Below are positions 40,326-51,292 of a stretch of DNA of 64,000 nucleotides, piece after piece. A program made the translations under genes and the position numbers. Source of the stretch: Rutpela maculata (lineage: Eukaryota; Arthropoda; Insecta; Coleoptera; Cerambycidae); assembly GCA_936432065.2 (NCBI GenBank), contig OW386292.2:101761829-101825828 (forward strand), in the 5' to 3' direction. Within the stretch, counting starts at the first letter, position 1; each line of letters starts with the position of its first letter. The notes under the pieces are model-generated. The model saw only the letters and a list, made by a program, of their open reading frames with translations, ran no database searches and had not been told where the DNA came from.

Positions 40326-41027
40326 ATGTCTTGTACGTTTACATTATCCGGCAAATCATCTAATTTAACCGCGCACTTTTCCCCACCCATAGACCTTGAA
40401 GACGGCGCTGAATATTCGCTTGCTTTAATAAATTTCGAGGCGTATAACTCCATACCGAACATAGACGCTACAAATAATCATATATATTATGATACAGACG
40501 ATAAGTTTATAAAAATTCCGGAGGGCTCGTATGAAATAGAAGATATAAATAATTACGTAAGAAAGCATTTTATTCTGAATCATGGTAACGATGGTCATAT
40601 TTCTATAGTATCCAATAAAAATACGTTAAAAGTGGAAATAAAATCCAATAAGATGATAAATTTTGAAAAGGCCGGCGGTATTGGCAGTTTGTTAGGATTT
40701 ACATCTCGTCGTCTAAAACCGCTCGAGAAACATATATCTGATTTCCCGGCAAAAATTCAAAAAGTAAACGCTATATGCGTGGAGTGTAATATCATCACGG
40801 GCAGTTACATGAATGATAGATCTGTACACATTATTCATGAATTTTTTCCTAGCGTGCCTCCCGGCTATAAAATAATAGAGTGTCCCGCTAATGCAATTTA
40901 CCTGCCGATTAATAAGAGGCATATAGATAGCATATCAATTAAGATAGTCGATCAAGACGGTGATCTTGTTAATTTCCGTGGCGAGGTCATCACGGTAAGA
41001 CTGCACTTGAAGAAGAATGGGTCTTAG
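40326..41027 (+). CDS. Penton-like minor capsid protein, element 2
   Basis: An intact 233-aa protein, probably a single jelly roll at the capsid vertex. Blocks shared with the split gene of element 1 are CTFTLSGKSS, EAYNSIPNID, GSLLGFTSRRLK, HIIHEFFPSVPPGYKI and NFRGEVITVRLHLKK. It overlaps the following small ORF by 11 bases in another frame. Confidence 0.85.
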   Translation: MSCTFTLSGKSSNLTAHFSPPIDLEDGAEYSLALINFEAYNSIPNIDATNNHIYYDTDDKFIKIPEGSYEIEDINNYVRKHFILNHGNDGHISIVSNKNTLKVEIKSNKMINFEKAGGIGSLLGFTSRRLKPLEKHISDFPAKIQKVNAICVECNIITGSYMNDRSVHIIHEFFPSVPPGYKIIECPANAIYLPINKRHIDSISIKIVDQDGDLVNFRGEVITVRLHLKKNGS

Positions 41028-41151
41028 TTTCCGAAATAGTTTAAAAGGAACACCTGCTCGCGCTCGAAACAGTTCACCTGTAACCTTCAAGATGTTAACA
41101 TCTAAAAATAGACGTTTTCTTTACTCTCTCGGTTACAAAGTGCTAATATGA
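41017..41151 (+). CDS. Conserved 44-aa basic protein between penton and hexon, element 2
   Basis: A basic peptide rich in Arg, Lys and Ser; the end SKNRRFLYSLGYKVLI matches element 1. It overlaps the penton gene at its start and the hexon ATG at its end (ATGA at 41148-41151), which suggests termination-reinitiation on a polycistronic mRNA. Confidence 0.72.
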   Translation: MGLSFRNSLKGTPARARNSSPVTFKMLTSKNRRFLYSLGYKVLI

Positions 41152-42359
41152 ATCCGAATATTTTAAACGTGTTTGAGAAGCCTACGTTTGAAACCGCGAT
41201 AACTAATTTTGAAAATCATAGTCATGGACCATATTCAATCAGAAATTTAAATAATAACGACGAAATTCGTATACCTATTCAACAGCAAGATGTGTATACT
41301 GCGCCGTATGCTAGTTCGCTGTATATGCGGGGCCGGTTACTTAAAGAGGATGGTACGGTTTCGAACACAGCGGTCTTTGATAAAATGGGGTTATTGTATC
41401 TGTTTGACGAGATACGATACGAAGTGAGCGGTAAAATTGTGGACAGCAGTAGAAATCCAGGCCTCGCGACTGTTATGAAGGGATATGCATCATTCACTCC
41501 GAATGACGCGAATCACTTAGAAAATGCTGGGTGGACTGATGTGGATGATAATTTTGCAGACGAAAACGGTTACTTTGACGCATGTATACCTTTAAAAATA
41601 TGTCTGGGGTTCGCAGAGACCTTTGAAAGAATTATTTTAAATGTCCGTCAAGAGCTGGTACTCGTTCGCAGTAGTATTGATACAAACGCAATCATAAATC
41701 TTGTAGCCGATGAAAATATTAAAGTAGAATTGGAAATCGTTCAATGGCGTGTACCACACGTGACTGTATCTGACGTTGAGCGATTAAAATTAATGAAATA
41801 TCTAGAGAGGAATATCGATTTGCCTGTACCGTTTAGAAGCTGGGAATTACATGAATACCCCATGCTGATGGAATCGCAGACGCATACTTGGAATATTAAA
41901 ACTTCGTCTCAGTTAGAGACACCGCGATATATTATTTTCGGCCCTCAAACGGGTCGTAAAAATGCAGTCGCTAAACGTATGAGTGAATTTGATCACTGCG
42001 AGTTGACTAATTTTAAACTTTTTTTAAATTCGGAATCATATCCCTATGATAACTTGAATATTAATTTTGAGAAGAATTTCTGTGCTACTCTGTATGAAAT
42101 GTTCTGTCAATTTCAGAAATCTTATTATGAAAAAGAAAATGAACCTCTGCTTACTAAATATAAATTTAAAACTAAAGCTCCTTTGGTAGTTATCGACTGT
42201 TCGTGTCAGAATGAGGTTGTAAAGTCGAGTGCAGTGGACATTAGGCTGGAATTTAGCACTAATAAAAATATTCCGAAAGACACTGCTGCATATTGTCTTA
42301 TAATTCATGATAGATTGATTTATTACAATCCTTTAACCAGTATAGTTCGTCCATACTAA
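41148..42359 (+). CDS. Hexon-like major capsid protein, element 2
   Basis: A 403-aa intact major capsid protein. Conserved blocks are NNDEIRIPIQ, DEIRYEVSGKIVDSSRNPGL, RQELVLVR, RVPHVTVSD, FRSWELHEYP, FLNSESYPYDNL and YCLIIHDRLIYYNPLTSIVR. Size and order match the double-jelly-roll proteins of Polintons. It starts within the stop of the small basic ORF and ends one base before the next gene. Confidence 0.88.
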   Translation: MNPNILNVFEKPTFETAITNFENHSHGPYSIRNLNNNDEIRIPIQQQDVYTAPYASSLYMRGRLLKEDGTVSNTAVFDKMGLLYLFDEIRYEVSGKIVDSSRNPGLATVMKGYASFTPNDANHLENAGWTDVDDNFADENGYFDACIPLKICLGFAETFERIILNVRQELVLVRSSIDTNAIINLVADENIKVELEIVQWRVPHVTVSDVERLKLMKYLERNIDLPVPFRSWELHEYPMLMESQTHTWNIKTSSQLETPRYIIFGPQTGRKNAVAKRMSEFDHCELTNFKLFLNSESYPYDNLNINFEKNFCATLYEMFCQFQKSYYEKENEPLLTKYKFKTKAPLVVIDCSCQNEVVKSSAVDIRLEFSTNKNIPKDTAAYCLIIHDRLIYYNPLTSIVRPY

Positions 42360-42360
42360 T

Positions 42361-42861
42361 ATGTATATAATAGACGTGCAGGGCTTCCAGCATAAAAAGG
42401 AGTTAGCTTTTACATGTAAAGAAATTTCAATTTTTAATATTACCGATGTCTCGTGTGTACATCGGATAATTAAACCGACCGTTAGTTACGGGTTTCTTAC
42501 ACACAATATTCAGAAGCAAATTAATTGGATAACTGATCATGTGCACGGCCTCCAATGGTCCACGCCTTATGATAATCTCCGGTACGGTGACCTGCAGGAC
42601 TTCATCGACAGCCACGTACTTGAGAGAGAAGCAAAAGTTTATGTCAAGGGGCTGGAAAAGAAGCGATGGCTTCAGCATTATCTGTCTAATAATAATAATA
42701 TTATAGACTTATATAATTGTAATAATATGAATAGTTTAATGTTAAATAATTTAGAATATCATTGTCATAAACATATTAATAATCATTTACGCTGCTCTAG
42801 GCAGAATGTCTACTCGATATATCAGTGGTATATTGTAAATAAAGATAAGGATTTTGAATAA
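42361..42861 (+). CDS. RNase H-fold-like nuclease, element 2
   Basis: A 166-aa intact ORF, homologous to the broken gene at 16817-17273. Key features are MYIIDVQGFQ at the start, DHVHGLQW, VYVKGLEKKRWL, and a Cys/His cluster near the end (CHKHINNHLRCSRQNVYSIYQWY). The pattern of an early Asp, a mid Glu and late C-x2-H...C-x2-N resembles DnaQ/Maelstrom-like RNase H folds, so a nuclease or nucleic-acid-binding role is inferred. It starts one base after the hexon stop. Confidence 0.6.
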   Translation: MYIIDVQGFQHKKELAFTCKEISIFNITDVSCVHRIIKPTVSYGFLTHNIQKQINWITDHVHGLQWSTPYDNLRYGDLQDFIDSHVLEREAKVYVKGLEKKRWLQHYLSNNNNIIDLYNCNNMNSLMLNNLEYHCHKHINNHLRCSRQNVYSIYQWYIVNKDKDFE

Positions 42862-43015
42862 ACAAATTTATGCTAACCATACTGGCTTTATTTCTGTATA
42901 CATGTGTGCGTGTATGAATGACGAGTCGGGTGGGGGGGCAGAGAGAGAGAGAGAGAAGTGGGGGGAGAGCTCTCGCCTCGAGTCAGAGCGCGGTGATCAG
43001 TTAGACGCTGCAAAG

Positions 43016-43338
43016 ATGCACCATCAAACGGGGCTTAGAGAGCTGATAGCGGGCAATATTTGCCAATGTTCAATGTGTCAAGTCCCACCGGAGGGCTGGA
43101 GGTACCTGGGGCTGCCTCAGCCCCAGGACCCCGTAACGCAACCACCACCACCACAGGAGATGCCCCGGCTGATACTCTTAGCCGACATCATGAAAGGTAT
43201 TTAAAATATTTTTTCTGTTTCGTATAACTCAATACTTATAGATATTTTTTTAAAATTGTTACAGACTCCATTGAATTTCTTCGGAGATTTGGAGAAGTCG
43301 ATCTGTCAGCCGGCGAGACCAATAAATTTCTTTTTTAA
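43016..43338 (+). CDS. Candidate two-exon small gene with Cys-x2-Cys motif (84 aa)
   Basis: Exon 1 is 43016-43196 and exon 2 is 43265-43338. The intron (43197-43264, 68 bases) starts GTATTT after AAAG and ends TTGTTACAG. Splicing keeps the frame to a TAA. The protein has CQCSMCQVP near residue 20, a Pro/Gln-rich middle and a charged C-terminus (FLRRFGEVDLSAGETNKFLF). No family is recognised. The small intron and intact frame argue for expression. It is convergent with the minus-strand gene at 44306. Confidence 0.5.
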
Positions 43339-43500
43339 TTAACATACAATCTGCCCTCCTGCCGGATAGCCAGACCGGTGTTTTTATTATTTTATTAATT
43401 CTACACAATTTTAATTATAATTCTTTTATATTAATAAAAAATGTTATTAATAATCTTTTTTTATTTCAATGAGTTGATAGCATCTCATACTTATTAAGTG

Positions 43501-43627
43501 TCTGAACAGCTCGAACAGCTCCAACAGCTCCAACAGCTCCAACAGGTGTAACAGGTACCGTACCTGTTACACCTGTTGGAGCTGTTGGAGCTGTTCGAGC
43601 TGTTGGAACTGACCATATATAATACAC

Positions 43628-43658
<31 letters not shown>

Positions 43659-44192
43659 GGTTGCTTGAACAGCTCCAACAGCTCCAACAGGTGTAACAGG
43701 TACCGAACCTGTTACACCTGTTCGAGCTGTTGGAGCTGTTGGAGCTGTTCGAGCTGTTGAAACTGACCCTATATAATACACGTATATGTATATGTATATG
43801 GGCTGCTTGAACAGCTCCAACAGCTCCAACAGGTGTAACAGGTACCGTACCTGTTACACCTGTTCGAGCTGTTGGAGCTGTTGGAGCTGTTCGAGCTGTT
43901 GAAACTGACCCTATATAATACACGTATATGTATATGTATATGGGCTGCTTGAACAGCTCCAACAGGTTGTAACAGGTACCGTACCTGTTACACCTGTTCG
44001 AGCTGTTGGAGCTGTTGGAGCTGTTCGAGCTGTTGGAGCTGACCATATATAATACATGTATATGTATATGTATATGGGCTGCTTGAACAGCTCCAACAGC
44101 TCGAACAGCTCCAACAAGTGTAACAGGTACGGTACCTGTTACACCTGTTGGAGCTGTTCGAGCTGTTGGAGCTGTTCAAGCTGTCTCACCTG
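43501..44192. repeat. Array of five long palindromes
   Basis: Five units about 133-151 bp apart (centres about 43559, 43704, 43847, 43980, 44131). Each is a stem-loop built from AACAGCTCC/GGAGCTGTT 9-mers flanking a core with AACAGGT, GTAACAGGTAC and its complement. Units are separated by an AT-rich spacer with ATATATAATACACGTATATG. The array lies in the convergent gap between the spliced gene and the minus-strand gene at 44306. Confidence 0.92.
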
Positions 44193-44305
44193 CCTCTCTC
44201 ATGATCATCATGTCAGGATAGGTATTAGGAAATAAAAACACACATTTTATAAATAATTTAATTTATTAAATGTAAAATATTTATATTACAATACTTTAAT
44301 ACTAA

Positions 44306-45043
44306 TTACAAAAAATGTAGACGAACTATGTCAAGCGTCTTAACATAATCTTCTAAGGTAGTCGATGGCCAGTGCCCGCTGTCTGGACCAGAGCTCCAAC
44401 CAATCGGCTGCCCAGAGCGACCTTTGGATATATTATCCTCCAGCCATTTTATTAGCTGCTTATGCTCTTCATTGAAATTAATATCTAATTTGAAATGTAT
44501 ATTATTCCTACCAATTACTCGAAACAAAATTTCAAGAAATTCGTATTGTGTAAAGTAAGCTGCCTCGCAAAATGCTTTATTAATCGACCAATCAATACTT
44601 TTATAATTATCAGAAATATTTTTAACCGGGTACGATTTCGAATAAAAATCAATTGACATATAATCATCATTACACGTTAATAATTCTTCTAAAAAAATTC
44701 TAAAATAACTATTATTCGCGGCGGGATAATGTCTGTTAATTACTTCTCGTAATCGATACACGGTAAGGTGAGTAATACATTCTCTTTGGAAAATATATTC
44801 CAACTGCTGAATAAAAATATCGTTTTGAAGTTTTTTCGTAAATATTTTTTTCATTAAATCGAAATTAGAACTATCTCTTAAAGCCATCCAGTATAAAGCT
44901 TTGTCTGGTATAACAATCTTTTCTAAAATTTTATGAACTAATTGATAATTACCCCAATTCAATGCATTTTGAATGTACCTCTCATATACGTCGCGAGTGA
45001 TAAGTACAAGCTTGTACTGCAATTCTTTTTCTAACCCGTCCAT
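44306..45043 (-). CDS. Hypothetical helical-repeat (weakly ankyrin-like) protein, 245 aa
   Basis: A minus-strand ORF between the palindrome array and PolB. Segments such as NALNWGNYQLVHKILEK and ALRDSSNFDLMKKIFTKK repeat an A-x5-N-x2-LxxxI pattern reminiscent of degenerate ankyrin helices, with a similar unit later (YFTQYEFLEILFRVI). No signal peptide or membrane segment. ATG 45043 is used; the frame upstream starts with TTG. No counterpart in element 1. An ankyrin-type host-interaction protein is possible, at low certainty. Confidence 0.5.
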   Translation of the reverse strand: MDGLEKELQYKLVLITRDVYERYIQNALNWGNYQLVHKILEKIVIPDKALYWMALRDSSNFDLMKKIFTKKLQNDIFIQQLEYIFQRECITHLTVYRLREVINRHYPAANNSYFRIFLEELLTCNDDYMSIDFYSKSYPVKNISDNYKSIDWSINKAFCEAAYFTQYEFLEILFRVIGRNNIHFKLDINFNEEHKQLIKWLEDNISKGRSGQPIGWSSGPDSGHWPSTTLEDYVKTLDIVRLHFL

Positions 45044-45095
45044 CGCGATCAAAGTCTCTAAAGTAAATGAATCCGAACGGTTACTGCCAAGCGTT

Positions 45096-48000
45096 TCACT
45101 GCGTCGATGACGTCATCTGACGAGCCGAGACTTGTTGGAAATTATATCCCCAAGGTTTCGTATCGGTATTTATATAATTTATAATTCTTTTATCATCATA
45201 CGGACTGAGTGCCACCTTATTCTGTTTGATAGTATATATTTCATGTTTCTTTGATCGAATTAATCGCTGCTCTTTGGTCAAAATTTCTTTATTAAATAGA
45301 CAATTCGTAAAGTCTTCAAATGTAATTTTTCTGATTACCGAACGCGAGAGACCCTTGATCTTTTTATTTACCGACACACCCTCCACTTTATAACTATACA
45401 TTTTTGCACGGAGTCCTACGAATTCTGTCATTACGCGCCCTTGACATTCGTCTTTCATTACGCCTAGTACCTTCTTATTAGCATGAGGTATTCCGTAGAC
45501 ATTGTCTACAGGATAATCCGATGTGTCGAACTGATGGATGTCTTTTTTAATGTACTTGTATATATCAACGTCGCTAAATTCGTAAATTAAACTGTCTGTG
45601 TCCGTGTAAAGTAGTTTGGCTTGCTCACCGAATTCTTTTTTAATATAATCATAATGAAAATCGTAAAGAATAATTTTTGAAAGATCTAAAATGGCGAACC
45701 CCACATATAATGGCTTATCGAATTTAATTTTTAGTCGATTCATTTCAATAATAATCGCCGAAGACAGTCGAACTGTGAAAGTTCGGTTTCGCGAGCAGAG
45801 ACTTGGCGCCCCATCTCCCCTCCCATTTAGTTACCAATTTAACATCTTTGTGCTTGCGGACATTCTCCATTGTCTTTCCGAACACCGCATTGTTCATTAG
45901 CTTATAGAAATTTTTCTGAAACTCGTTACTTGCCTGTTTTCGTAAATCCGTATTTAAATCAATGTATTTCTTTAGCCACCGTGACTGTTTAAATTTTAAA
46001 ATTCTATGTACCGTCTTGAGTTTTAATCCGCGTTCTAAACATTTTTTTAAAGTCCTATAATGCATTACATATCGCGTTTTATCTAACAGAGTGGTCATTA
46101 ATTTTGAATGTTTTGAACCGGGCGGCACCATATGTTCTGGACACATCGGGAGATCCTTATGTAGTTCATGTAATTCAAGCGGATACTCGATATCTACTTC
46201 CAAAATATAACCGATGTCTGACTCGTCCGATAAATTTGGAATATCTAAGGCATAAAATTGTTCGACTGGTACCCACTCGAAAGCACCTGTAGGCAGCGGA
46301 ACAGACATCCCGGCTCCATACATGTTATTGATGTCAAAGTACATGATGTGAGTCTCTCTTTCGTCGGGATTAAACGCATCCCCCATGTACTTGTTGTTAG
46401 CTTTCGAATATCTGTTAGATACCTGCGCTACACCGCCTCTTACGCCTTTTTCGATCATCAGTATCATATCAATGTCTGTGAGAAGCTCTAAATTTTCTTT
46501 AGTTATTTTTAACATCGCGTCGAATGCCAGTCCCGGAGCAGTATAATAATTTAAAGCGTCAAGTCCGTACGTCTGTATGCATGTCTCGCGGAAATTTTCA
46601 AATATATCAGCTAGCAGTAATACATCTGTTTTTAAATATATATCGGAATATTCCCCTAATGTCTTAATATCGAATTTATTCCAGATATTCATAGCGTGGT
46701 TATAATCGTCCTCTGTTATGTTTTCGTCAGTCAGTTTACTGTAAAATTCTTCTTTAGCTGGTAGAGATGTCTCGTCTAATTTTTCCCAAGAATTTAAATA
46801 ATCATAAGGAAAAACACCTTTCCGCGTTAATAATTGAAATTGTTCGTCATTATTACAGTACGATTTAGTGATTCGTTTCTGGTCATCGTCGAGATAGGAA
46901 GCTAGTTTTTCGATTTTGTCCGCCATAAACCTAAACGAATCAATAAATCTTAGTTTAATTTTCGTATCTCTAACCCGTTTAGTGAAAGAAATGTATTTTT
47001 CCTTATTAATCGGTAATAATGAAATTTGTCCGTCAAATGCCGTTGCTAGCTGTTTGATTATCAGGTGGCCGTCGTAACCTGATAAACAATGAAATATAAC
47101 CGGAATCACGTGACTATCTTGATAATTAATGTTACATCTCATATGCGCCGGTCCCCTATAATACCCAGTTAAATGATTGTGATCGGCTACTTTGATGTCC
47201 GTCTCTTTGAAGGACCCCTCACAGATATGACAGACCTGCGCGAGATCGAATTCATTTTTTTGTGTCTCGTTTAACGACTCCATAGGTTTTATGTCGGACA
47301 TGATTACATTAACTCGGTCTGAAATTTTTTCAAGTTCTTTAACAAACCAGTACTGACAGTCGGCGCCTCGGTACATTTTAAATTGCGATAGACTGTCATC
47401 GTACGAACATTTTAAGTAATACGCGACGCTAAAAGCTGTATGTTTCTGGTAATTTTGAGTATTTTGATTCGTGTTAGCATCACAGTCCTCTAAGATACAT
47501 TCGAAATCAGCATAAATAGCGAACGGTACTCTTTCTTTATAACGGTAATTTTTAAATTTTAAAAACTTTTCATCCTCGTCGGGTAATTCAATTTTGCATG
47601 TATTAGTTTTCGAATTACAATCATTTGAATGCCTGTCTAGAAGTTCTTGAGTAGAGAAATGATTAAGACATCGGTTGCAGATACATTTTTGATGTCCGTG
47701 TGAAGATAACTATTTAGATAATAATCGAGACATATTCTTTATCCAAGCAAAATGATATTGCGTAGCTTCAGTAAAATTATCGGCAGAATTCGTAGGAATC
47801 ATTAATAAATTTACGACGCGTTCAAAACTGTATTTACTTAAACATACCGGTAAAACTTCCCTTTTAACTAAGGTGTATACGTTTATCGAAATATCATTTA
47901 AGCGTTCGAATTTTTTAATATTAATTCCATCGGAAACTCGATGCCATCATATTTCAAAACGTCCTCAAAATGAGGATATGAAGTCACTCTCTGTCCATCC

Positions 48001-48827
48001 TTTTTTTTAGCTGGGTATAATGCCGAAACTACTGACCATAAGAAGCAATATTCATCATTATTTTTAACGTTAATAACACATTTTTTTTCTTTTATAAAGT
48101 TTGGCATTTCAGCGTATGTTGATAATCCCACTGTTATAGGACAATATTTATTAACATTTACTCTTAGCCCGATAATTTCCGATAAGGCCCAGCCTGAATC
48201 TTTTCCTTGAAAGTCTTCTAGATGTTTCAATAACCGTTCGGATACATTTTCTTTATACCATTCCTTTAAATTCGTATTTAAGTCTATCACGGTGTTCCTT
48301 GTAGCAAAAGTTTTTAATTCCACTGTACCATTAGTAGGCTGTACGAAGTTACATTCAAAAATAACATTTACTTTAATTAGTCCATCTTTCAAACATTTTT
48401 TAATTTGAATAGAGAAGCTCCTAAACGCTTTTTTAAAAAATAATACCGGTTCTTTAATTTGTACGTTAGTTATTATACCGGACTTAACACGATTTTTAAA
48501 ACAAGATTCTACCTCTTGATATACTAAATATTTTCGTGCTGTCGGCTTTAAGGAACCGCCTAATATTTTATTTTTTAATTTTAATTTTTTCAATTGCTCT
48601 CGGTAGTATTTTAAAAGCGCTAAATTATTTTCCAATTTAAATATATTTTCACCTTTATTATCGATATGAATTTTGATTTTAATTGCCTTGGCTACTAGTT
48701 TAATATTGCTATTAATTATCGAAATATGTTGATTGATTTCATCATCAGTCTTTAAGAGCAGCAATGATTTTTTAGTTAAATTAATTATATCAGTACTGAG
48801 TTTAGATACGGTCTCGGTAGACGACAT
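45096..48827 (-). pseudogene. Family B DNA polymerase, element 2, with two frameshifts and one stop
   Basis: The polymerase is complete in length but broken. The N-terminal ORF (48827-47898, MSSTETV start) has the block CFLWSVVSALYPA. A frameshift near 47920, a TAG near 47705 and a frameshift near 45755 interrupt it. Motifs are exonuclease YADFEC (about 47500), endonuclease-VII-like DHNH and CNINY (about 47130-47230), palm A DINNMYG (about 46330), B MNNAVFGKTMEN (about 45880) and C YTDTDS (about 45600). It is transcribed inward from the right end; in element 1 PolB enters from the left. Confidence 0.93.
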
Positions 48828-48873
48828 ACTGTTTCAATTAGACAACCGTTCACCGCGAGAGATAAACAGCTAA

Positions 48874-48906
48874 TGATCGAGGTGGGGAGATGACGCTGCT
48901 TTTATA
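48874..48906 (-). promoter_or_regulatory. Core promoter of the element 2 PolB gene
   Basis: Minus-strand TATAAAAG from 48906 to 48899 and TCATT from 48876 to 48872, 32 bases apart. The ATG at 48827 follows. The upstream block includes GTCACGTGAC, an E-box palindrome near 48924. Confidence 0.65.
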
Positions 48907-49137
48907 CTCGGCGGCTGAGGGTCACGTGACTTTGCAATGGACGATTTCTAAAAGGCCCCCGAATTTTCATAATCTGTTCGTCTTTTACATATAAAACAAT
49001 GTTAAATTGCTATATCGCTGTGGGGTGGCTACATATTCCCATAAGAAACCATGTATTGTAAGACACAAAATTATTCACGTGCATCTTTACCGTATACCTA
49101 TCTTATGTTAGTAGGCTATCTGAAATGATTTCATTTG

Positions 49138-49490
49138 TTTACATTAACAATTTCCTGGAATCCGATAACGGCTCTGCATTATGTTCTTATTAAATTGAAA
49201 TCTAAACGTAGAGAAGCGAACGAATATTTATCTTATATAAAACTCAGGCTAACAAGTCTAGACTTGTCTGAAAAGCGTTTATATTGGATCTCGATATTTC
49301 CTTTGATCTAGCCGCTGTAGTTATCTAAAGGTAATTAATCACGTTTTAAATATACACATAGACGTAGACAGTCGACATTTATTTACATTAACAATTTCCT
49401 GGAATCCGATAACGCCTCTGCATTATGTTCTTAGTACAGTGAAATCTAAACGTAGAGAAGCGAACGAATATTTATCTCATAAATATAAGA
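49138..49490. repeat. Direct duplication inside the right end of Polinton 2
   Basis: A block of about 110 bp (TTTACATTAACAATTTCC, then GGAATCCGATAACG, then AAATCTAAACGTAGAGAAGC) occurs at about 49138-49246 and again at about 49382-49490. Only the outer copy is within the terminal repeat, so the inner one extends it. Confidence 0.8.
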
Positions 49491-49892
49491 CTTGTCTATT
49501 TAAACTCAATGATGGACGTCAGTAGCCATTTTTCTTAACCTCTAACGTAAACATACAATACTATTAGTCAATAAACGGCAGCCATCTTATTTTAGACACA
49601 CCCTGTATACTCTTATCCACGCCCTTTTAGATATAATCTCTTATCTAAGCTCGGGGATTGGATCTCCCCCCTCCCATTAGGTCCTATCACCTATCATCTA
49701 AGAAGATCCCACCTAACACTACAACCTAGATAATAGGATCTATCATCTAGCATTATCTCACCTCACACTAGAACCTAGATCATAGAATCTATCATCTATC
49801 ACCTGCGCGCCCCCCGCGGGGCTGCGGGCGTGCTGACGTCACAGCTACAGCTTGACCTTGAATTGCGCTAGAATCGGCCTTACTTAACTACT
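49320..49892. repeat. Right terminal inverted repeat of Polinton 2
   Basis: Reverse complement partner of 30593-31289, ending CTTAACTACT just before the TATGTA duplication. It lacks the extra TATCTAGTAATAAAAATAAG units of the left end. Confidence 0.93.
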
Positions 49893-49898
49893 TATGTA

Positions 49899-50846
49899 CC
49901 TATTAAGTAGATAGGTTTGATTAAAGAATATGAAATATCGTTTACCTGTCACTGTGACACCAGACATTTTGATCATTTTGCAATAGTTTTATTGTTTCTT
50001 TTTTTTCAGAGTCGAACGTACATATGTCCGCCAATAAGTTGTCTAAACATGTCTTACGCTAACAAGAAAACTAAAACCACAACGTGGTATAAACATCTAC
50101 AAGCAGCTAAAATCACATCGGTTCAAACAGTAAAGGAGATTGAAGTGCAAGTGGGCTTATGGCTTACTAAAGCCAATGAAAGATTAAAGGGTAAAAAGGA
50201 AAGAAATATTTAATCAGTGTGTCTTAATATGGGCGATGCAATATACTGAGAAATTGTTTCTATAATTTCATTTGAAGAATTTTTTTAAATTTGTTTAAAA
50301 TTTTGGATTTTTTTTGTAAACAAATTACAATATATCTTTTTATTTTTTTGACAAGGGAGTAAAGGCCTCTGTTATTTAAAACTTTTTTTATTTCGTTATT
50401 TTATCTATAGGCCACGTAAATGAACTTGTTAATGAATGTTGGTATTTTTTAGTCTGCGTAAGCCTTCGTATGGGTCCTATCAAGTAAATTTAAGGTTTCC
50501 CCACCTACTCCGAAGCATAAGTATAAGTTATCGCAGCAACTCTAATAAAAAAATGATTTTTTGATAATTATTCTTTTTATATTCGTGATGGAGTAAAAAC
50601 AAAAACTTTGCTGTATGGCGAACATAAAAGCATTAATCGTTGCACCGTTATCATTGCTCCATAAGCTCGAATTGAAGAAGGCGGGAATTTTGAGATTCAC
50701 TTAACTAAACCCTTATAGGTACATATATATAAATAACATTTATTTTTATTTTTCCCTGACAACAAAATACTTGCAGAAAAAAATATACCGTGAATAATTT
50801 AATATTGTCTAAAAGTTATTTGTGGCATTTTATCTATTTTTTCTAT
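49899..50846. other. Flank of Polinton 2 with a possible terminal exon
   Basis: At 50010-50213 an open frame follows a strong acceptor (TTTCTTTTTTTTCAG) and ends in TAA, with ANKKTKTTTWYKHLQ and GLWLTKANERLKGKKE. It could be the last exon of a broken gene or transposon. Otherwise no gene is seen. Confidence 0.25.
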
Positions 50847-51292
50847 TTTATTTTTGAGTTCTATTTTACGCCCTTCTATTTTCGAAATAATCCAGAGATA
50901 ATTTACAAAATAGTATATTATTGGAAATAATCTTTACGCCCGTGAGTACATCAAAGGATGCAGTTAGAGGTTATTTTTTTTGACAACTAGTATAGAGATA
51001 TAAAAATATCACTGACATGTCGGAAACTAAATCCGTTTCCTTTCTCAAAGTAAAAATAAAATCTTTTCTTTGGTCAAAGAGAAGATACTTTGAGAAAAAA
51101 GTTTCCAAAACTTCAGTGAATAATTTATTATTGATATTTTTATATCTATATATTAGTTGTCAAAAAAGAATAACCTCTAACTGCATCATTTGCCGTAAAG
51201 TCACTGGCGTAGAAGTTATTTCTAATAAATATTTTGTAAATTATTTCCACTATTTTGAAGATAAGGACGTATGTGGCAATAAAACCCAAAAA
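50847..51292. mobile_element. Foldback MITE of about 450 bp
   Basis: The two halves are imperfect reverse complements. For example, GCAGTTAGAGGTTATT at about 50959 pairs with AATAACCTCTAACTGC at about 51170, and outer CTATTTTACG/CGTATGTGGC-type ends also pair. The loop is about 100 bp and no coding is supported. Confidence 0.75.

Noticed and set aside
43466..44179. Overlapping minus-strand ORFs rich in TAPTAP or SNSSNS
   Set aside because: Produced by the palindromic 9-mer array; they start and stop with the repeat units.
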